Assembly: GCF_002117485.1 (NCBI RefSeq)
Contig: NZ_CP021032.1
Location: forward strand, 620,001-684,000
Reading direction: 5' to 3'
DNA length: 64,000 bases
Origin: Rhizobium sp. NXC14
Lineage (GTDB): Bacteria; Pseudomonadota; Alphaproteobacteria; Rhizobiales; Rhizobiaceae
The notes beneath the pieces were generated by a model. The model had not been told where the DNA came from. It saw only the letters and a program-made list of their open reading frames with translations, and ran no database searches. Positions within the stretch are counted from its first letter, which is position 1. Each line of letters opens with the position of its first letter. The position numbers and the translations under genes are program-made. Below, in pieces: positions 17,203 to 25,873 of the stretch.

Positions 17203-18012
17203 TTATTCGCCGTGCTTCCAAAGCGCATGAAAATGCTGCACCGGGCCATGTCCGGAGCCGACAGTGAGACTGCCGGCGGCGGCGACTGCATCGGCAAGGT
17301 AATCCTTCGCAATGGCGACGGCTTGCTCGGCCGATGCGCCCTTGGCAAGCTCGGCGGCCAGTGCGCTGGAGAGCGTGCAGCCAGTGCCGTGCGTATTTTT
17401 CGTCGGCACTCGCCTGGCCTCGAACCAGTGCAGGCCGTCGGCCGTGGCAAGCACGTCTGGGCTCTCGTCGCTGCCGAGATGGCCACCCTTGACCAATACG
17501 GCGGCGGGGCCAAGCGCGCGCAGCCGCTCGGCCTGCGCCGCCATCTCATCGCGATTGGTCGCGACCGGCTGGTGCAACAGGGCCGCGGCCTCGGGCAGGT
17601 TCGGGGTCAGGAGGGTTGCTAGCGGCAGCAGCCGCCGGGTCAGCACGTCGACCGCTTCGGGTGCGAGCAGGGCGACCCCACCCTTGGCGATCATCACCGG
17701 GTCGAGAACGATGGGGATTCCCCGTCGATCGGCAAGGGCTGCGGCGACAGCCTCGGCTATGCCGGCATTGGCGATCATGCCGATCTTGACGGCGTCGACT
17801 CGCACGTCGGCGAAGACGGCATCGATCTGGTCGGCGACGAATTGCGGCGGCACCAGATGCACGCCGCTGACGCCTTGGGTATTCTGCGCCGTCAGCGCCG
17901 TCAGCACCGCCATGCCGTAGACGCCGCGGGCGGAAAACGCCTTGAGATCGGCCTGGATGCCGGCGCCGCCCGAGGGGTCGGAGCCGGCGATGGAGAGAAC
18001 GTTGCGGATCAT
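17203..18012 (-). CDS. thiD: hydroxymethylpyrimidine / phosphomethylpyrimidine kinase
   Basis: The 269-residue ribokinase-fold enzyme phosphorylates HMP and HMP-phosphate to HMP-pyrophosphate for thiamine synthesis. The diagnostic start (VLSIAGSDPSGGAGIQADLKAF) binds the pyrimidine, and the C-terminal anion-hole motif NTHGTGCTLSSALA is intact. The length is normal for bacterial ThiD. It is the last gene of thiM-thiE-thiD; its ATG overlaps the thiE stop by 4 bp (ATGA). A strong hairpin terminator lies 39 bp downstream. Expression should follow the TPP riboswitch ahead of thiM. Confidence 0.95.
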   Translation of the reverse strand: MIRNVLSIAGSDPSGGAGIQADLKAFSARGVYGMAVLTALTAQNTQGVSGVHLVPPQFVADQIDAVFADVRVDAVKIGMIANAGIAEAVAAALADRRGIPIVLDPVMIAKGGVALLAPEAVDVLTRRLLPLATLLTPNLPEAAALLHQPVATNRDEMAAQAERLRALGPAAVLVKGGHLGSDESPDVLATADGLHWFEARRVPTKNTHGTGCTLSSALAAELAKGASAEQAVAIAKDYLADAVAAAGSLTVGSGHGPVQHFHALWKHGE

Positions 18013-18644
18013 GGGCGGACCTTTCGGATTTCTGCGGCGATGCGGCGGGCGGCCGCTTCGGGGTCCGACGTGCCCGCAATGGCGGAGACAACGGCTAACC
18101 CTTCGGCGCCGGCTGCAAACACTTCGGCCACATGCTCCGCCTTGAGGCCGCCGATGGCGACGGACGGCACCGGCGAGGCCGTCACCAGCCTAGCAAGCCC
18201 ATCAAAGCCGATCGGCTGCTTGTGATCGGCCTTGGTCGGCGTCGCAAACACCGGTCCGACGCCGGCATAATCGACGAGACCGGGATCGACGGCAGCGGCA
18301 AGTGTCTCGGTCTCGACCGAGAGGCCGAGGATCATCCCGGGTCCGATCATCCCGCGCGCCGTGCGCGCATCCATATCCTCCTGGCCGATATGCAGGCCAT
18401 CGGCGCCGATGGCGATGGCCGCCTCGACATCGTCGTTGACGATGAGCAGGGCGTCGGTTCCAACGAGCGCCTCTCTCAAGGCGCGGCCGGTCTCGATCAT
18501 CCTGGCCGTGCCGGCCTGTTTGTCGCGCAGTTGCACCATCGTCGCGCCGCCGGCAACGGCAAGGCGCGCGGTCTCGACCATCCCGATCCCGACGCAGAGA
18601 TCAGGATCGAGAACGAGGTAGAGCGAAAGGTCGAAGCGCTTCAT
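18009..18644 (-). CDS. thiE: thiamine-phosphate synthase
   Basis: The 211-residue TIM-barrel enzyme joins HMP-pyrophosphate and hydroxyethylthiazole phosphate to give thiamine phosphate. Landmarks are the pyrophosphate/Mg motif MVQLRDKQAG near residue 35, IVNDDVEAAIAIGADGLHIGQEDM and the C-terminal phosphate-binding SVAIGGLKAEHV. I start it at ATG 18644, which overlaps the thiM stop (ATGA) and gives the normal ThiE length; the open frame further upstream is a shadow of thiM. It sits between the two kinases that supply its substrates. Confidence 0.94.
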   Translation of the reverse strand: MKRFDLSLYLVLDPDLCVGIGMVETARLAVAGGATMVQLRDKQAGTARMIETGRALREALVGTDALLIVNDDVEAAIAIGADGLHIGQEDMDARTARGMIGPGMILGLSVETETLAAAVDPGLVDYAGVGPVFATPTKADHKQPIGFDGLARLVTASPVPSVAIGGLKAEHVAEVFAAGAEGLAVVSAIAGTSDPEAAARRIAAEIRKVRP

Positions 18645-19444
18645 GCGACCGATACCCTTGCCCTGGCATCGAGCGTTTCGGCGTCGATCGCAGCCAGCGC
18701 ATCGAGGAAGCGCCAGGAAAAGGAGCCCGGGCCGGCGGCGCCGAGCGCTGCATCTTCGCCGGCGACGGCGAAGGTCGCAAGCGCGGCGACAGTCGCGCCG
18801 AAGAGATCTTCGGGCGCGGTCGCGGCAAAGGCGCCGACGAGGCAGGTGAGCGAGCAGCCGAGCGCGGTGACCTGCGGCATCAGGGCCGATCCGCCCGCAA
18901 TACGGACTGCCCTTGCGCCATCGGTGACGAAATCGACAGCACCGGTGACGGCGACGATGGCCCGCTGCCTCTCCGCCAGCCGCCGTGCCGAACCCTCCGC
19001 CTGTTCGACTGGATCGCGGCTGTCGACGCCCTGAGCACGGCTCTCGCCGCCGGCAAGCGCGATGATCTCGGAGGCGTTGCCGCGGATAATCGTCGGGCGA
19101 AGCTCCAGAAGGTCGGCCAACGCGGCACGGCGGAAGCCCGTGGCGTAATGGGCCACCGGATCGAGCACCCAGGGTTTGCCCGCCGCATTGGCGGCCTTGG
19201 CAGCCCCCTGCATGCCTTCGAGCCATTGCGTCGAGAGCGTGCCGATGTTGATGGTCAAAGCATTGGCGATGCCGGCGAATTCGCCGGCTTCTTCGGCGGC
19301 ATGCACCATGGCGGGCGAAGCGCCCGCGGCCAGCAGGACGTTGGCCGCGATATTCATCGCGACATAATTGGTGATGCACTGAACGAGCGGCGGCTTTTCG
19401 CGCATCGCCTTCAGCATGGCTCCCGACGTGATCTTGCTCTGCAT
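18641..19444 (-). CDS. thiM: hydroxyethylthiazole kinase
   Basis: The 267-residue enzyme phosphorylates salvaged 4-methyl-5-(2-hydroxyethyl)thiazole. It has the family opening PPLVQCITNYVAMNIAANVLLAAGASPAM, an ATP-binding VAVTGAVDFVTDG segment and the catalytic anion-hole region ALGCSLTCLVGAFAA (with Gly-Cys-Ser in place of the common Gly-Thr-Gly). It heads the thiMED operon and lies directly after the TPP riboswitch. With thiC and thiG absent here, the operon looks designed for salvage of precursors. Confidence 0.94.
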   Translation of the reverse strand: MQSKITSGAMLKAMREKPPLVQCITNYVAMNIAANVLLAAGASPAMVHAAEEAGEFAGIANALTINIGTLSTQWLEGMQGAAKAANAAGKPWVLDPVAHYATGFRRAALADLLELRPTIIRGNASEIIALAGGESRAQGVDSRDPVEQAEGSARRLAERQRAIVAVTGAVDFVTDGARAVRIAGGSALMPQVTALGCSLTCLVGAFAATAPEDLFGATVAALATFAVAGEDAALGAAGPGSFSWRFLDALAAIDAETLDARARVSVA

Positions 19445-19494
19445 GGTGCCCCTTTCAGGCGGGGGCGGGCGCGGGGCGCTGCTCTTACGGCGAT

Positions 19495-19585
19495 GCCCCG
19501 AGCGACTCCCTCCGCCGGCATTATCCGGTTCAGGTTCGAAGGGTTCTTCTCAGCCCGTCTGTCGACGAACGCCCCTGTCTCTCAT
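19495..19585 (-). promoter_or_regulatory. TPP riboswitch (THI element)
   Basis: On the minus strand this region reads AGGGGCGTTCG, then GGGCTGAGAAGAACCCTTCG, then AACCTGAACCGGATAATGCC and GGCGGAGGGAGTCGC. These are the conserved CUGAGA pyrimidine-binding and GAACCUGA...GGAUAAUGCCGGCG pyrophosphate-binding parts of the thiamine pyrophosphate aptamer. It ends about 50 bp before the thiM start, so it probably represses translation initiation or causes early termination when TPP is plentiful. Confidence 0.95.
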
Positions 19586-19719
19586 CACGCTCTTTTTCGC
19601 AGAGAATGGCGCGGCTGTCACTCCGAAAGTGAGTATTCCGGTATTTCGGAGCGGCTGCCCTTGGGCGTGGACATTGCTGGAGGCCTTCCCAGCGCAATCC
19701 TGACGGCATCCAATTTTGC

Positions 19720-20304
19720 CTAACTCAAATCATGCAGCCCCGTCGTAATCGCCGGGCTGATTGAAAACTCCGAAAATCGAACCCTCAAACCACTTCGCTC
19801 CGGCGTACAGGCTGTCGGCCCGACCTCATAGCGATCGGCAGCCGGGAAGGGTGCTAACCGCAGCAACGGCCAGCGGCTACCGTCGCGGGAGCCCTGGATG
19901 CGCACGGCGCCGTTTGCGACCGTCACACGGATGCGGAAATCCTCCAATTCCTTGAAGGGCTGCGACACCGACCAGTCTGACTTTCCGTCGGTGACGACGG
20001 TGCTGAGGAAGGCTTCTCCGTCGGTGAATTCGACGCCCGTTTTCACCCAGCGGCTCTCGTCGATGCGTACCATCAGGCCTGCCTGATCGTAGAGGGTGCG
20101 GAATTCGCCCTGGGCGCGGATCTGTGCGGTGAAGCTGTCGCCGGTGGGAAAGGCGAGGAAGTGGCCGGTGTCGCGGGTGAAGCCGTAATAGGTCTCGCGC
20201 CAGAAATCGGTCTTTTCGCCTGTCGTCATCGTCAGGCCGGTTTCGTCGGCGTGCCAGCTGCCCGGCTCGTTCAGCCATTTCCCGTCATTGAAGTCGATGC
20301 TCAT
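19720..20304 (-). CDS. DUF1349 domain protein
   Basis: The 194-residue protein opens with NDGKWLNEPGSWHADETGLTMTTGEKTDFWRETYYGF and contains FRTLYDQAGLMVRIDESRWVKTGVEF. This is the beta-sandwich pattern of DUF1349, a concanavalin-like fold related to the YwqG/regulation-of-enolase-type proteins found across bacteria and fungi. It has no signal peptide and would be cytoplasmic. ATG 20304 is chosen because a GGGAGAAG site precedes it. It is divergent from the transporter operon starting at 20529. Ligand and function are not known. Confidence 0.8.
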   Translation of the reverse strand: MSIDFNDGKWLNEPGSWHADETGLTMTTGEKTDFWRETYYGFTRDTGHFLAFPTGDSFTAQIRAQGEFRTLYDQAGLMVRIDESRWVKTGVEFTDGEAFLSTVVTDGKSDWSVSQPFKELEDFRIRVTVANGAVRIQGSRDGSRWPLLRLAPFPAADRYEVGPTACTPERSGLRVRFSEFSISPAITTGLHDLS

Positions 20305-20449
20305 TCGCTTCTCCCTTCCTTTAATCTTGCCGCAGGGCAGTCGTCTCACTTGGCGTACCACGCAGGCCCCGTGCGGAGAACTAGCGCAGCTGAAGATGGT
20401 GCTTTTCCGGCAACGCGCTATCCGCGGCTGCATAATCGACCACTCATGC

Positions 20450-20503
20450 TTGACACGATAGCTCCAGCTTCTATTCTGTTACAAAAAGATGAATTACATA
20501 ATT
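20450..20503 (+). promoter_or_regulatory. sigma-70-like promoter with downstream palindrome
   Basis: TTGACA (20450-20455) and TATTCT (20472-20477) are separated by 16 bp, a good vegetative promoter for the transporter operon whose ATG is at 20529. A 12-bp palindrome, AATTACATAATT (20492-20503), lies where transcription would begin and could be an operator. The rest of 20305-20528 shows no gene. Confidence 0.55.
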
Positions 20504-20528
20504 GTGGAACTAAATCGGGAGCTCTCAT

Positions 20529-22055
20529 ATGAAAACATTCGTCGCATTCCTTCTCGGAACCGCGTTCGTCGCCCTGCCTTCGACCCTGCTTGCCCAGGAA
20601 AAGGGCGGCGTCATCAATGTCGCGACGATCGGCGAGCCGCCGACGCTCGATCCGATGTCGTCGACGGCCGATCTCGTCGGCATCGTCACCCAGCATATTT
20701 TCGAGACGCTCTACACTTTCGACAAGAGCTGGAACGTCACGCCGCTTCTCGCCGAAAGCCTGCCCGAGATCAGCGCCGACGGCAAAACCTATACGATCAA
20801 GCTCAGGACTGGCGTCAAGTTCCACGACAATACCGATATGACGTCCGAGGATGTGGTCGCTTCGCTTACCCGCTGGATGAAGATCGCCTCGCGGGGCAAG
20901 CAGGTGGCCGGCTTTATCGACAAGATCGCGGCTACCGATCCTTCGACGGTTACGATCACGCTGAAGCAGCCCTATGCGCCGTTGACCTCGCTGCTTGCCT
21001 TCAACAATTCGGCGGCCATCATCATCCCGTCCGAAAAGCAGGACGAGCCGATGAAGGAGTTCATCGGCACCGGTCCCTATATGCTGAAGGAACGGAAAGC
21101 CGACCAGTATATCCAGCTTGTCCGCTTCGATGGGTACAAGCCACGCAGCGGCGAGAGCGATGGCTATGGCGGCGCGCGTCATCAATATCTTGATGAAATC
21201 CGCTTTGTGCCGGTGCCGGACCCGAACACCCGCGTCGAGGCCGCCGTTTCCGGCCAGTATGATTATGTCGACTCGATTCCTGTCGAATCCTACGACAAGC
21301 TGAAAGCCTCGACCGCCTCGCAACCGGTAATGCTGAAGCCCTTCGGTTATCCTGTCTTCGTCTTCAACACCAAGGAAGGTGCTGCTGCCAACGTCGAGGT
21401 GCGCAAGGCGATCCGGCAGGCGCTCAGCATGGAAGACATGCTGGCGGCGGCCTTCGGCAGCAGGGATTTTTATGCGCTCGACGGGGCCATCTACCCGAAG
21501 TCCTTTGCCTGGTCGACCGATGCCGGCGCCGAGGGCGCCTATAATGTCGCCGATCCGGAAGGGGCGTCCGCTGCCGCCAAGAAAGCCGGCTACAATGGCG
21601 AGCCGATCCGCATCCTGACCAGCCGCCAATACGAGTTCCATTACAAGATGGCGCAGGTCGCCGCCGAATATCTGAAACTTGCAGGCTTCACCGTCGATAT
21701 GCAGGTCGTGGACTGGGCGACGCTAACCCAGCGTCGCACCGATCCGAAGCTTTGGGATATCTACATTACCCACAGCCCCTTCTTGCCGGAGCCGGCGCTC
21801 ATCGGCTCGCTGTCGACGAGTTCGCCCGGCTGGTGGGACACGCCGGCCCGCAAGGCCGCGGTCGATGCCTTCACCTCCGAAGTCGATCCGAAGAAGCGCG
21901 TGGCGCTCTGGGCCGATGTCCAGAAGGCCGTTTATACAGACGCACCCTTCATGAAGATCGGCGATTTCAACGCCGTCTCGGCGAAGTCGATCAAGCTCGA
22001 AGGCGTCGATCCGGCTCCGTGGCCATATTTCTGGAACGCCTCGATCAAGAAGTAA
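20529..22055 (+). CDS. ABC transporter substrate-binding protein, family 5
   Basis: The 508-residue periplasmic protein has a Sec signal (MKTFVAFLLGTAFVALPSTLLA, cleaved before QEKGG) and family-5 landmarks (PPTLDPMSSTADLVGIVTQH, GKTYTIKLRTGVKFHDNTDM, FIGTGPYMLKE). It is the first gene of a plus-strand operon with two permeases, a RidA-family protein, a SelA-like PLP enzyme, a fused double ATPase and a bicupin. The linked enzymes suggest an amino-acid-like or ureido-like nitrogen compound rather than a plain peptide, which is inference from context. The spacer after it (22056-22137) has an imperfect GC-rich hairpin. Confidence 0.92.
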   Translation: MKTFVAFLLGTAFVALPSTLLAQEKGGVINVATIGEPPTLDPMSSTADLVGIVTQHIFETLYTFDKSWNVTPLLAESLPEISADGKTYTIKLRTGVKFHDNTDMTSEDVVASLTRWMKIASRGKQVAGFIDKIAATDPSTVTITLKQPYAPLTSLLAFNNSAAIIIPSEKQDEPMKEFIGTGPYMLKERKADQYIQLVRFDGYKPRSGESDGYGGARHQYLDEIRFVPVPDPNTRVEAAVSGQYDYVDSIPVESYDKLKASTASQPVMLKPFGYPVFVFNTKEGAAANVEVRKAIRQALSMEDMLAAAFGSRDFYALDGAIYPKSFAWSTDAGAEGAYNVADPEGASAAAKKAGYNGEPIRILTSRQYEFHYKMAQVAAEYLKLAGFTVDMQVVDWATLTQRRTDPKLWDIYITHSPFLPEPALIGSLSTSSPGWWDTPARKAAVDAFTSEVDPKKRVALWADVQKAVYTDAPFMKIGDFNAVSAKSIKLEGVDPAPWPYFWNASIKK

Positions 22056-22137
22056 GCAACACCGCCGGTGCCGCCCTTCGGGACCGGTACCGGTCATCTT
22101 TTCTGCCGCATCTGCAAGGGATTGAAGGCCGGCATTC

Positions 22138-23079
22138 ATGATACGCTACATCCTCCAACGCCTGTTCGGCATGATCGTCGTGATGTTCCTGGTCGTCACG
22201 ATCGTCTTCGTCATCGTGCGCGTGACGCCGGGTGATCCAGCCGCCGTCATGCTCGGCCCCGATGCGACGCCGCAGGATATTGCCGATCTGAGAGCTCGGC
22301 TCGGCCTCGATCAGTCGCTCGGGCTGCAATATGTCTATTATATCGGCCAGTTGCTGAAGGGGGATCTCGGCCAGTCGATCTTCCTCAACATGCCGGTCAC
22401 TGTAGCACTCGTCGACCGGGCCGAACCGACCTTCTTCCTGACGCTGTTTTCGCTTGCCATCGCCAGCATCATCGCCCTGCCGATCGGCATCTATGCCGCC
22501 TATCGGCGTGGTTCCTTCATTGATCAGGCGGCAACGACCCTCGCCATGTTCGCCGCCAGTATTCCAAGCTTCTGGCTCGGTCTCATCCTGATGCAGTTCT
22601 TCGCTGTCCGATTCAATCTCTTCCCGGTCTCCGGCTATGGCGGCCCGGGCTCGACTTTCATCGACCGGATGTATCATCTGACGCTGCCGGCCTTTGCGCT
22701 CGGCATCGTCTCTTCGGCGCTGATCCTGCGCTTCACCCGTGCCTCGATGCTCGATGTGCTCGGCGACGATTATATCCGCACGGCGCGCGCCAAGGGGCTA
22801 ATCGAGCGTAAGGTCATCCTCAAGCACGCTCTGAAGAATGCGCTGATCCCGATCCTGACGGTGCTCGGCCTGACCGCCGCCGTGCTGATCTCGGGCGCTG
22901 TCGTCACCGAAACCGTCTTCGGCTTGCCCGGGGTTGGCAATCTCGTGGTCTCGGCGGTGCTGCGCCGCGACTATCCCGTCATCCAGGGGGCGCTGCTCGT
23001 CATCGCCGCCCTCTACGTGCTGATCAATTTTGCGATCGACATGCTCTACCTGCTGGTCGATCCGAGGGTGCGCTACTGA
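22138..23079 (+). CDS. ABC transporter permease, DppB-like
   Basis: The 313-residue subunit shows the DppB pattern: N-terminal helix (LFGMIVVMFLVVTIVFVIVRVTPGDPA), EAA-like loop around YIRTARAKGLIERKVILKHALKNALIPIL, and the terminal FGLPGVGNLVVSAVLRRDYPVIQGALLV followed by the last helix. Six helices are expected. Its TGA overlaps the ATG of the next permease (TGATG), so the two are translated together. It should form the channel with that partner. Confidence 0.93.
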   Translation: MIRYILQRLFGMIVVMFLVVTIVFVIVRVTPGDPAAVMLGPDATPQDIADLRARLGLDQSLGLQYVYYIGQLLKGDLGQSIFLNMPVTVALVDRAEPTFFLTLFSLAIASIIALPIGIYAAYRRGSFIDQAATTLAMFAASIPSFWLGLILMQFFAVRFNLFPVSGYGGPGSTFIDRMYHLTLPAFALGIVSSALILRFTRASMLDVLGDDYIRTARAKGLIERKVILKHALKNALIPILTVLGLTAAVLISGAVVTETVFGLPGVGNLVVSAVLRRDYPVIQGALLVIAALYVLINFAIDMLYLLVDPRVRY

Positions 23080-23948
23080 TGGCGGATGTCGCAATCAAAC
23101 CTGTCGAAAGCGAAGGCAGCAAGTTCGTCCGCCGCCTCATGAAGCGCAGGACAGTGGCCTTCGGCCTGCTGATCCTGGTGGTCTTCGTGCTGCTCGCAGT
23201 CTTCGCGCCGCTCGTCGCGCCCTATTCGCCGTCGAAGCTTTCCATCGTCAACCGGCTGAAGCCGCCGAGCGAGATCTTCTTTTTCGGTACTGACGAGTTC
23301 GGCCGCGACGTCTTCTCGCGCACGATTTTCGCCGGCCGCCTGTCGCTGCTCGTCGGTGCGGCTGTTGTGGCCTTGTCGGCCGCCATCGGCGTGACGCTCG
23401 GCCTGCTTGCCGGCTTCTTTCAAAAGCTCGATACGCCGATCGCCCGGCTGATCGACGCGATGATGGCCTTTCCGGATATCCTGCTCGCCATCGCCCTCGT
23501 CGCCGCTCTCGGCCCGTCCTTGACGACGGTCATCATTGCGCTGTCGATCGTCTACTCGCCGCGCCTTGCCCGTATCGTCCGTGCCTCGACGCTTGTCATC
23601 CGCGAGCTGCCCTATGTCGAGGTGGCGAGGGCGCTTGGCATCTCGACCTTCCATATCATGACCCGACACGTGTTGCGCAATCTGCTGTCGCCGATCCTGG
23701 TACAGGCCACCTTCCTCTTTGCCAGCGCTATGCTTGCCGAAGCCGGCCTCTCCTTCCTCGGCCTCGGCGTCAGCCCCGAAGTGCCGACCTGGGGAACGAT
23801 GATCGCTGCCGGTCGGCAATATATCGGGCAGGCCGATTGGATGACGGCTTTCCCCGGCGTGGCGATCGTCCTCTCGGTGCTGTCGCTGCAGATGGTCGGC
23901 GACGGCCTGAGAGACATGCTCGATCCAAGACTTCGCAAGGACCTTTAA
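23079..23948 (+). CDS. ABC transporter permease, DppC-like
   Basis: The 289-residue subunit has an N-terminal cytoplasmic segment, a first helix (TVAFGLLILVVFVLLAVFAPLVAPY) and the DppC signature FFFGTDEFGRDVFSRTIFAGRLSLLVG. The EAA-like loop is VEVARALGISTFHIMTRHVLRNL, and the C-terminal FPGVAIVLSVLSLQMVGDGLRDMLDPRLR is classic for the family. Coupled to the preceding gene by a 1-bp overlap. The next gene follows after 48 bp. Confidence 0.93.
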   Translation: MADVAIKPVESEGSKFVRRLMKRRTVAFGLLILVVFVLLAVFAPLVAPYSPSKLSIVNRLKPPSEIFFFGTDEFGRDVFSRTIFAGRLSLLVGAAVVALSAAIGVTLGLLAGFFQKLDTPIARLIDAMMAFPDILLAIALVAALGPSLTTVIIALSIVYSPRLARIVRASTLVIRELPYVEVARALGISTFHIMTRHVLRNLLSPILVQATFLFASAMLAEAGLSFLGLGVSPEVPTWGTMIAAGRQYIGQADWMTAFPGVAIVLSVLSLQMVGDGLRDMLDPRLRKDL

Positions 23949-23996
23949 TCCGCCGACCAGAGGTCGCCCAATCCAAATCCGCCAATCGAAATTCGC

Positions 23997-24509
23997 ATGA
24001 CAGGAGTTCGCGTGAATCAGTTCCCCGCCGCCGCCGGCAAGGTCGAGAACTCGCCTTACCAACGGTTAGCCGCGCTCGGCATAACGCTGCCGCCGCCACC
24101 GCCGCCGATCGCCAATTTCGTGACGCATGTGATAGAAGGCAACATGCTCTATCTGTCAGGCCAGGGGCCGCGCGAGGCCGATGGCTTCCTGCATGCCGGC
24201 AAGGTCGGCGGCAGCGTTGGTGTCGAGGAAGCTTACCGGCATGCGCGGCTGACCGGCATCAACCTGCTTTCCGTCATGCATGAGGCGCTTGGCGATCTCT
24301 CCCGCGTCAGGCGGGTGGTCAAGCTGCTCGGCATGGTCAATGCCGTGCCCGAGTTCGAGGATCATCCGAGCGTCATCAACGGCTGCTCGGATCTGTTGAT
24401 CGCCGTGTTCGGCGCAGCCGGCGAACATGCCCGCTCGGCCGTCGGCTTCGGCTCGCTGCCCGGCAATATCACCGTTGAGATCGAGGCCATCGTCGCCCTG
24501 CATTGCTGA
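23997..24509 (+). CDS. RidA family (YjgF/YER057c/UK114) protein
   Basis: The 170-residue protein matches the longer RidA subgroup that begins with a [22 protein letters not shown] segment. The core runs from [10 protein letters not shown] through [26 protein letters not shown] to [29 protein letters not shown] C-terminal strands. RidA proteins hydrolyse reactive enamines and imines released by PLP enzymes. That the neighbouring gene encodes a PLP enzyme fits this role. The canonical catalytic Arg near the C-terminus of RidA is replaced in this subgroup, so deaminase activity is uncertain. Confidence 0.87.
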   Translation: MTGVRVNQFPAAAGKVENSPYQRLAALGITLPPPPPPIANFVTHVIEGNMLYLSGQGPREADGFLHAGKVGGSVGVEEAYRHARLTGINLLSVMHEALGDLSRVRRVVKLLGMVNAVPEFEDHPSVINGCSDLLIAVFGAAGEHARSAVGFGSLPGNITVEIEAIVALHC

Positions 24510-24642
24510 ACGTGTTTTCGTGTTTAGAGTGGTCTTCGGATGACTTTTTTCTATTTAAGCACGCATCCTTCCCCCGGCTGCTCGACACTGCCACATGGCA
24601 GCGCCATGTTCTGCCCTTCCTCCCAGACTTCCGGAGATCTTC

Positions 24643-25839
24643 ATGCCCGATGATATCAGACCTTCGCTCGGCCTTCGTCCCGTCATCAATGTGTCCGGCA
24701 CGATGACCAGCCTCGGCGCCTCGATCGTCGTTCCGCAGGCGATCGAGGCGATGACAGCGATCCTGCCGCACTTCGTCGAAATTAACGACTTGCAGCGCAA
24801 GGCAAGCAGCGTCATCGCCCGGCTGACCGGCGGCGAGGCGGGTTTCGTCACCGCCTCCTGCTCGGCCGGAATTTCGCTTGCCGTCGCCGGCGCAATCACC
24901 GGCGACAATCTGTTGGCGATCGAGAAACTGCCGGACGCCGTGCCGGAGAGGAACGAGGTGCTGGTGCAGATGGGCCATATGGTAAGCTACGGCGCGCCGG
25001 TCGACCAGGCGATCCGGCTTGCCGGCGGCAAGGTGGTGCTTGTGGGACAGGCGACCTCGACGCATCGTTTCCACATGGAAAGGGCGATCACCGACAAGAC
25101 GGCTGCTGCCGTCTATGTCGTTTCCCACCATGTCGTCGATTATGGCCTGCTGAACCTCAAGGAATTTATCGAGATCGCCCATGCCAGGGGCATTCCCGTC
25201 ATCGTCGATGCGGCCTCGGAATATGACCTGAGGACCTTCCTGGAGCAGGGGGCCGATATCGCGCTCTATTCCGGCCACAAGTTTCTCGGCGGCCCGACCT
25301 CGGGCATCGTCGCCGGCAGCAAGGAACTGGTGCGGCACGCCTTCCTGCAGAATATGGGGATCGGCCGCGGCATGAAGGTCGGCAAGGAAAGTATCTTCGG
25401 CGTCATGGCGGCGCTGGAGGCGTGGGAAAGGCGCGATCATGCCGGCATCCGCGAGCGCGAGACCGGCTATCTCAATCTCTGGAAGAAGACGCTCGACGGC
25501 CGTCGGGGCGTCACCGCCCTGATCGAGCCCGACCCGACCAACAATCCGCTCGATCGGCTGCGCCTCATCGTCGATCCCGAAGAGGCGCATATCACCGCCT
25601 GGGATCTGGCCGATGCGCTCGCCAAGGGCAGTCCGCCGATCATCGTGCGCGATCATGAGGTGGAGCACCGCTATTTCTATCTCGACCCCTGCAACCTGCA
25701 TCCGGGCGAGGAGGTCATCGTCGCAAACCGCCTCGCTGAGGAACTCGACAAGGCGCGCGCCTCCAACGAGATCATCGCCACACCGATCGAAAACCGCAGC
25801 CGGCACCGTTTCGACGGATTGCTGCGCTGGCCGGATTGA
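24643..25839 (+). CDS. SelA-like PLP-dependent enzyme
   Basis: The 398-residue fold-type I PLP enzyme resembles selenocysteine synthase and the D-glucosaminate-6-phosphate ammonia-lyase group. The opening [18 protein letters not shown] is typical of these, VIVDAASE supplies the Asp that contacts the pyridine nitrogen, and the Schiff-base lysine is Lys213 in [11 protein letters not shown]. The absence of other selenoprotein genes makes a catabolic lyase or aminotransferase role more likely than selenocysteine synthesis. I start at ATG 24643, behind a GGAG site. The enzyme probably releases an enamine/imine intermediate, which would explain the RidA gene just upstream. Confidence 0.83.
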   Translation: MPDDIRPSLGLRPVINVSGTMTSLGASIVVPQAIEAMTAILPHFVEINDLQRKASSVIARLTGGEAGFVTASCSAGISLAVAGAITGDNLLAIEKLPDAVPERNEVLVQMGHMVSYGAPVDQAIRLAGGKVVLVGQATSTHRFHMERAITDKTAAAVYVVSHHVVDYGLLNLKEFIEIAHARGIPVIVDAASEYDLRTFLEQGADIALYSGHKFLGGPTSGIVAGSKELVRHAFLQNMGIGRGMKVGKESIFGVMAALEAWERRDHAGIRERETGYLNLWKKTLDGRRGVTALIEPDPTNNPLDRLRLIVDPEEAHITAWDLADALAKGSPPIIVRDHEVEHRYFYLDPCNLHPGEEVIVANRLAEELDKARASNEIIATPIENRSRHRFDGLLRWPD

Positions 25840-25873
25840 TCGGCCGTTCTCATCCGCCGCAAGAGGAGCCGAT

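Noticed and set aside
18645..19379. Longer start for thiE inside thiM
   Set aside because: The extra residues are the out-of-frame shadow of thiM; ThiE families start at the ATG at 18644.
22056..22137. Possible terminator between the binding-protein and permease genes at 22 kb
   Set aside because: The paired bases are imperfect and CCGGTACCGG is self-complementary on its own; no T-run follows directly. It was not firm enough to list.
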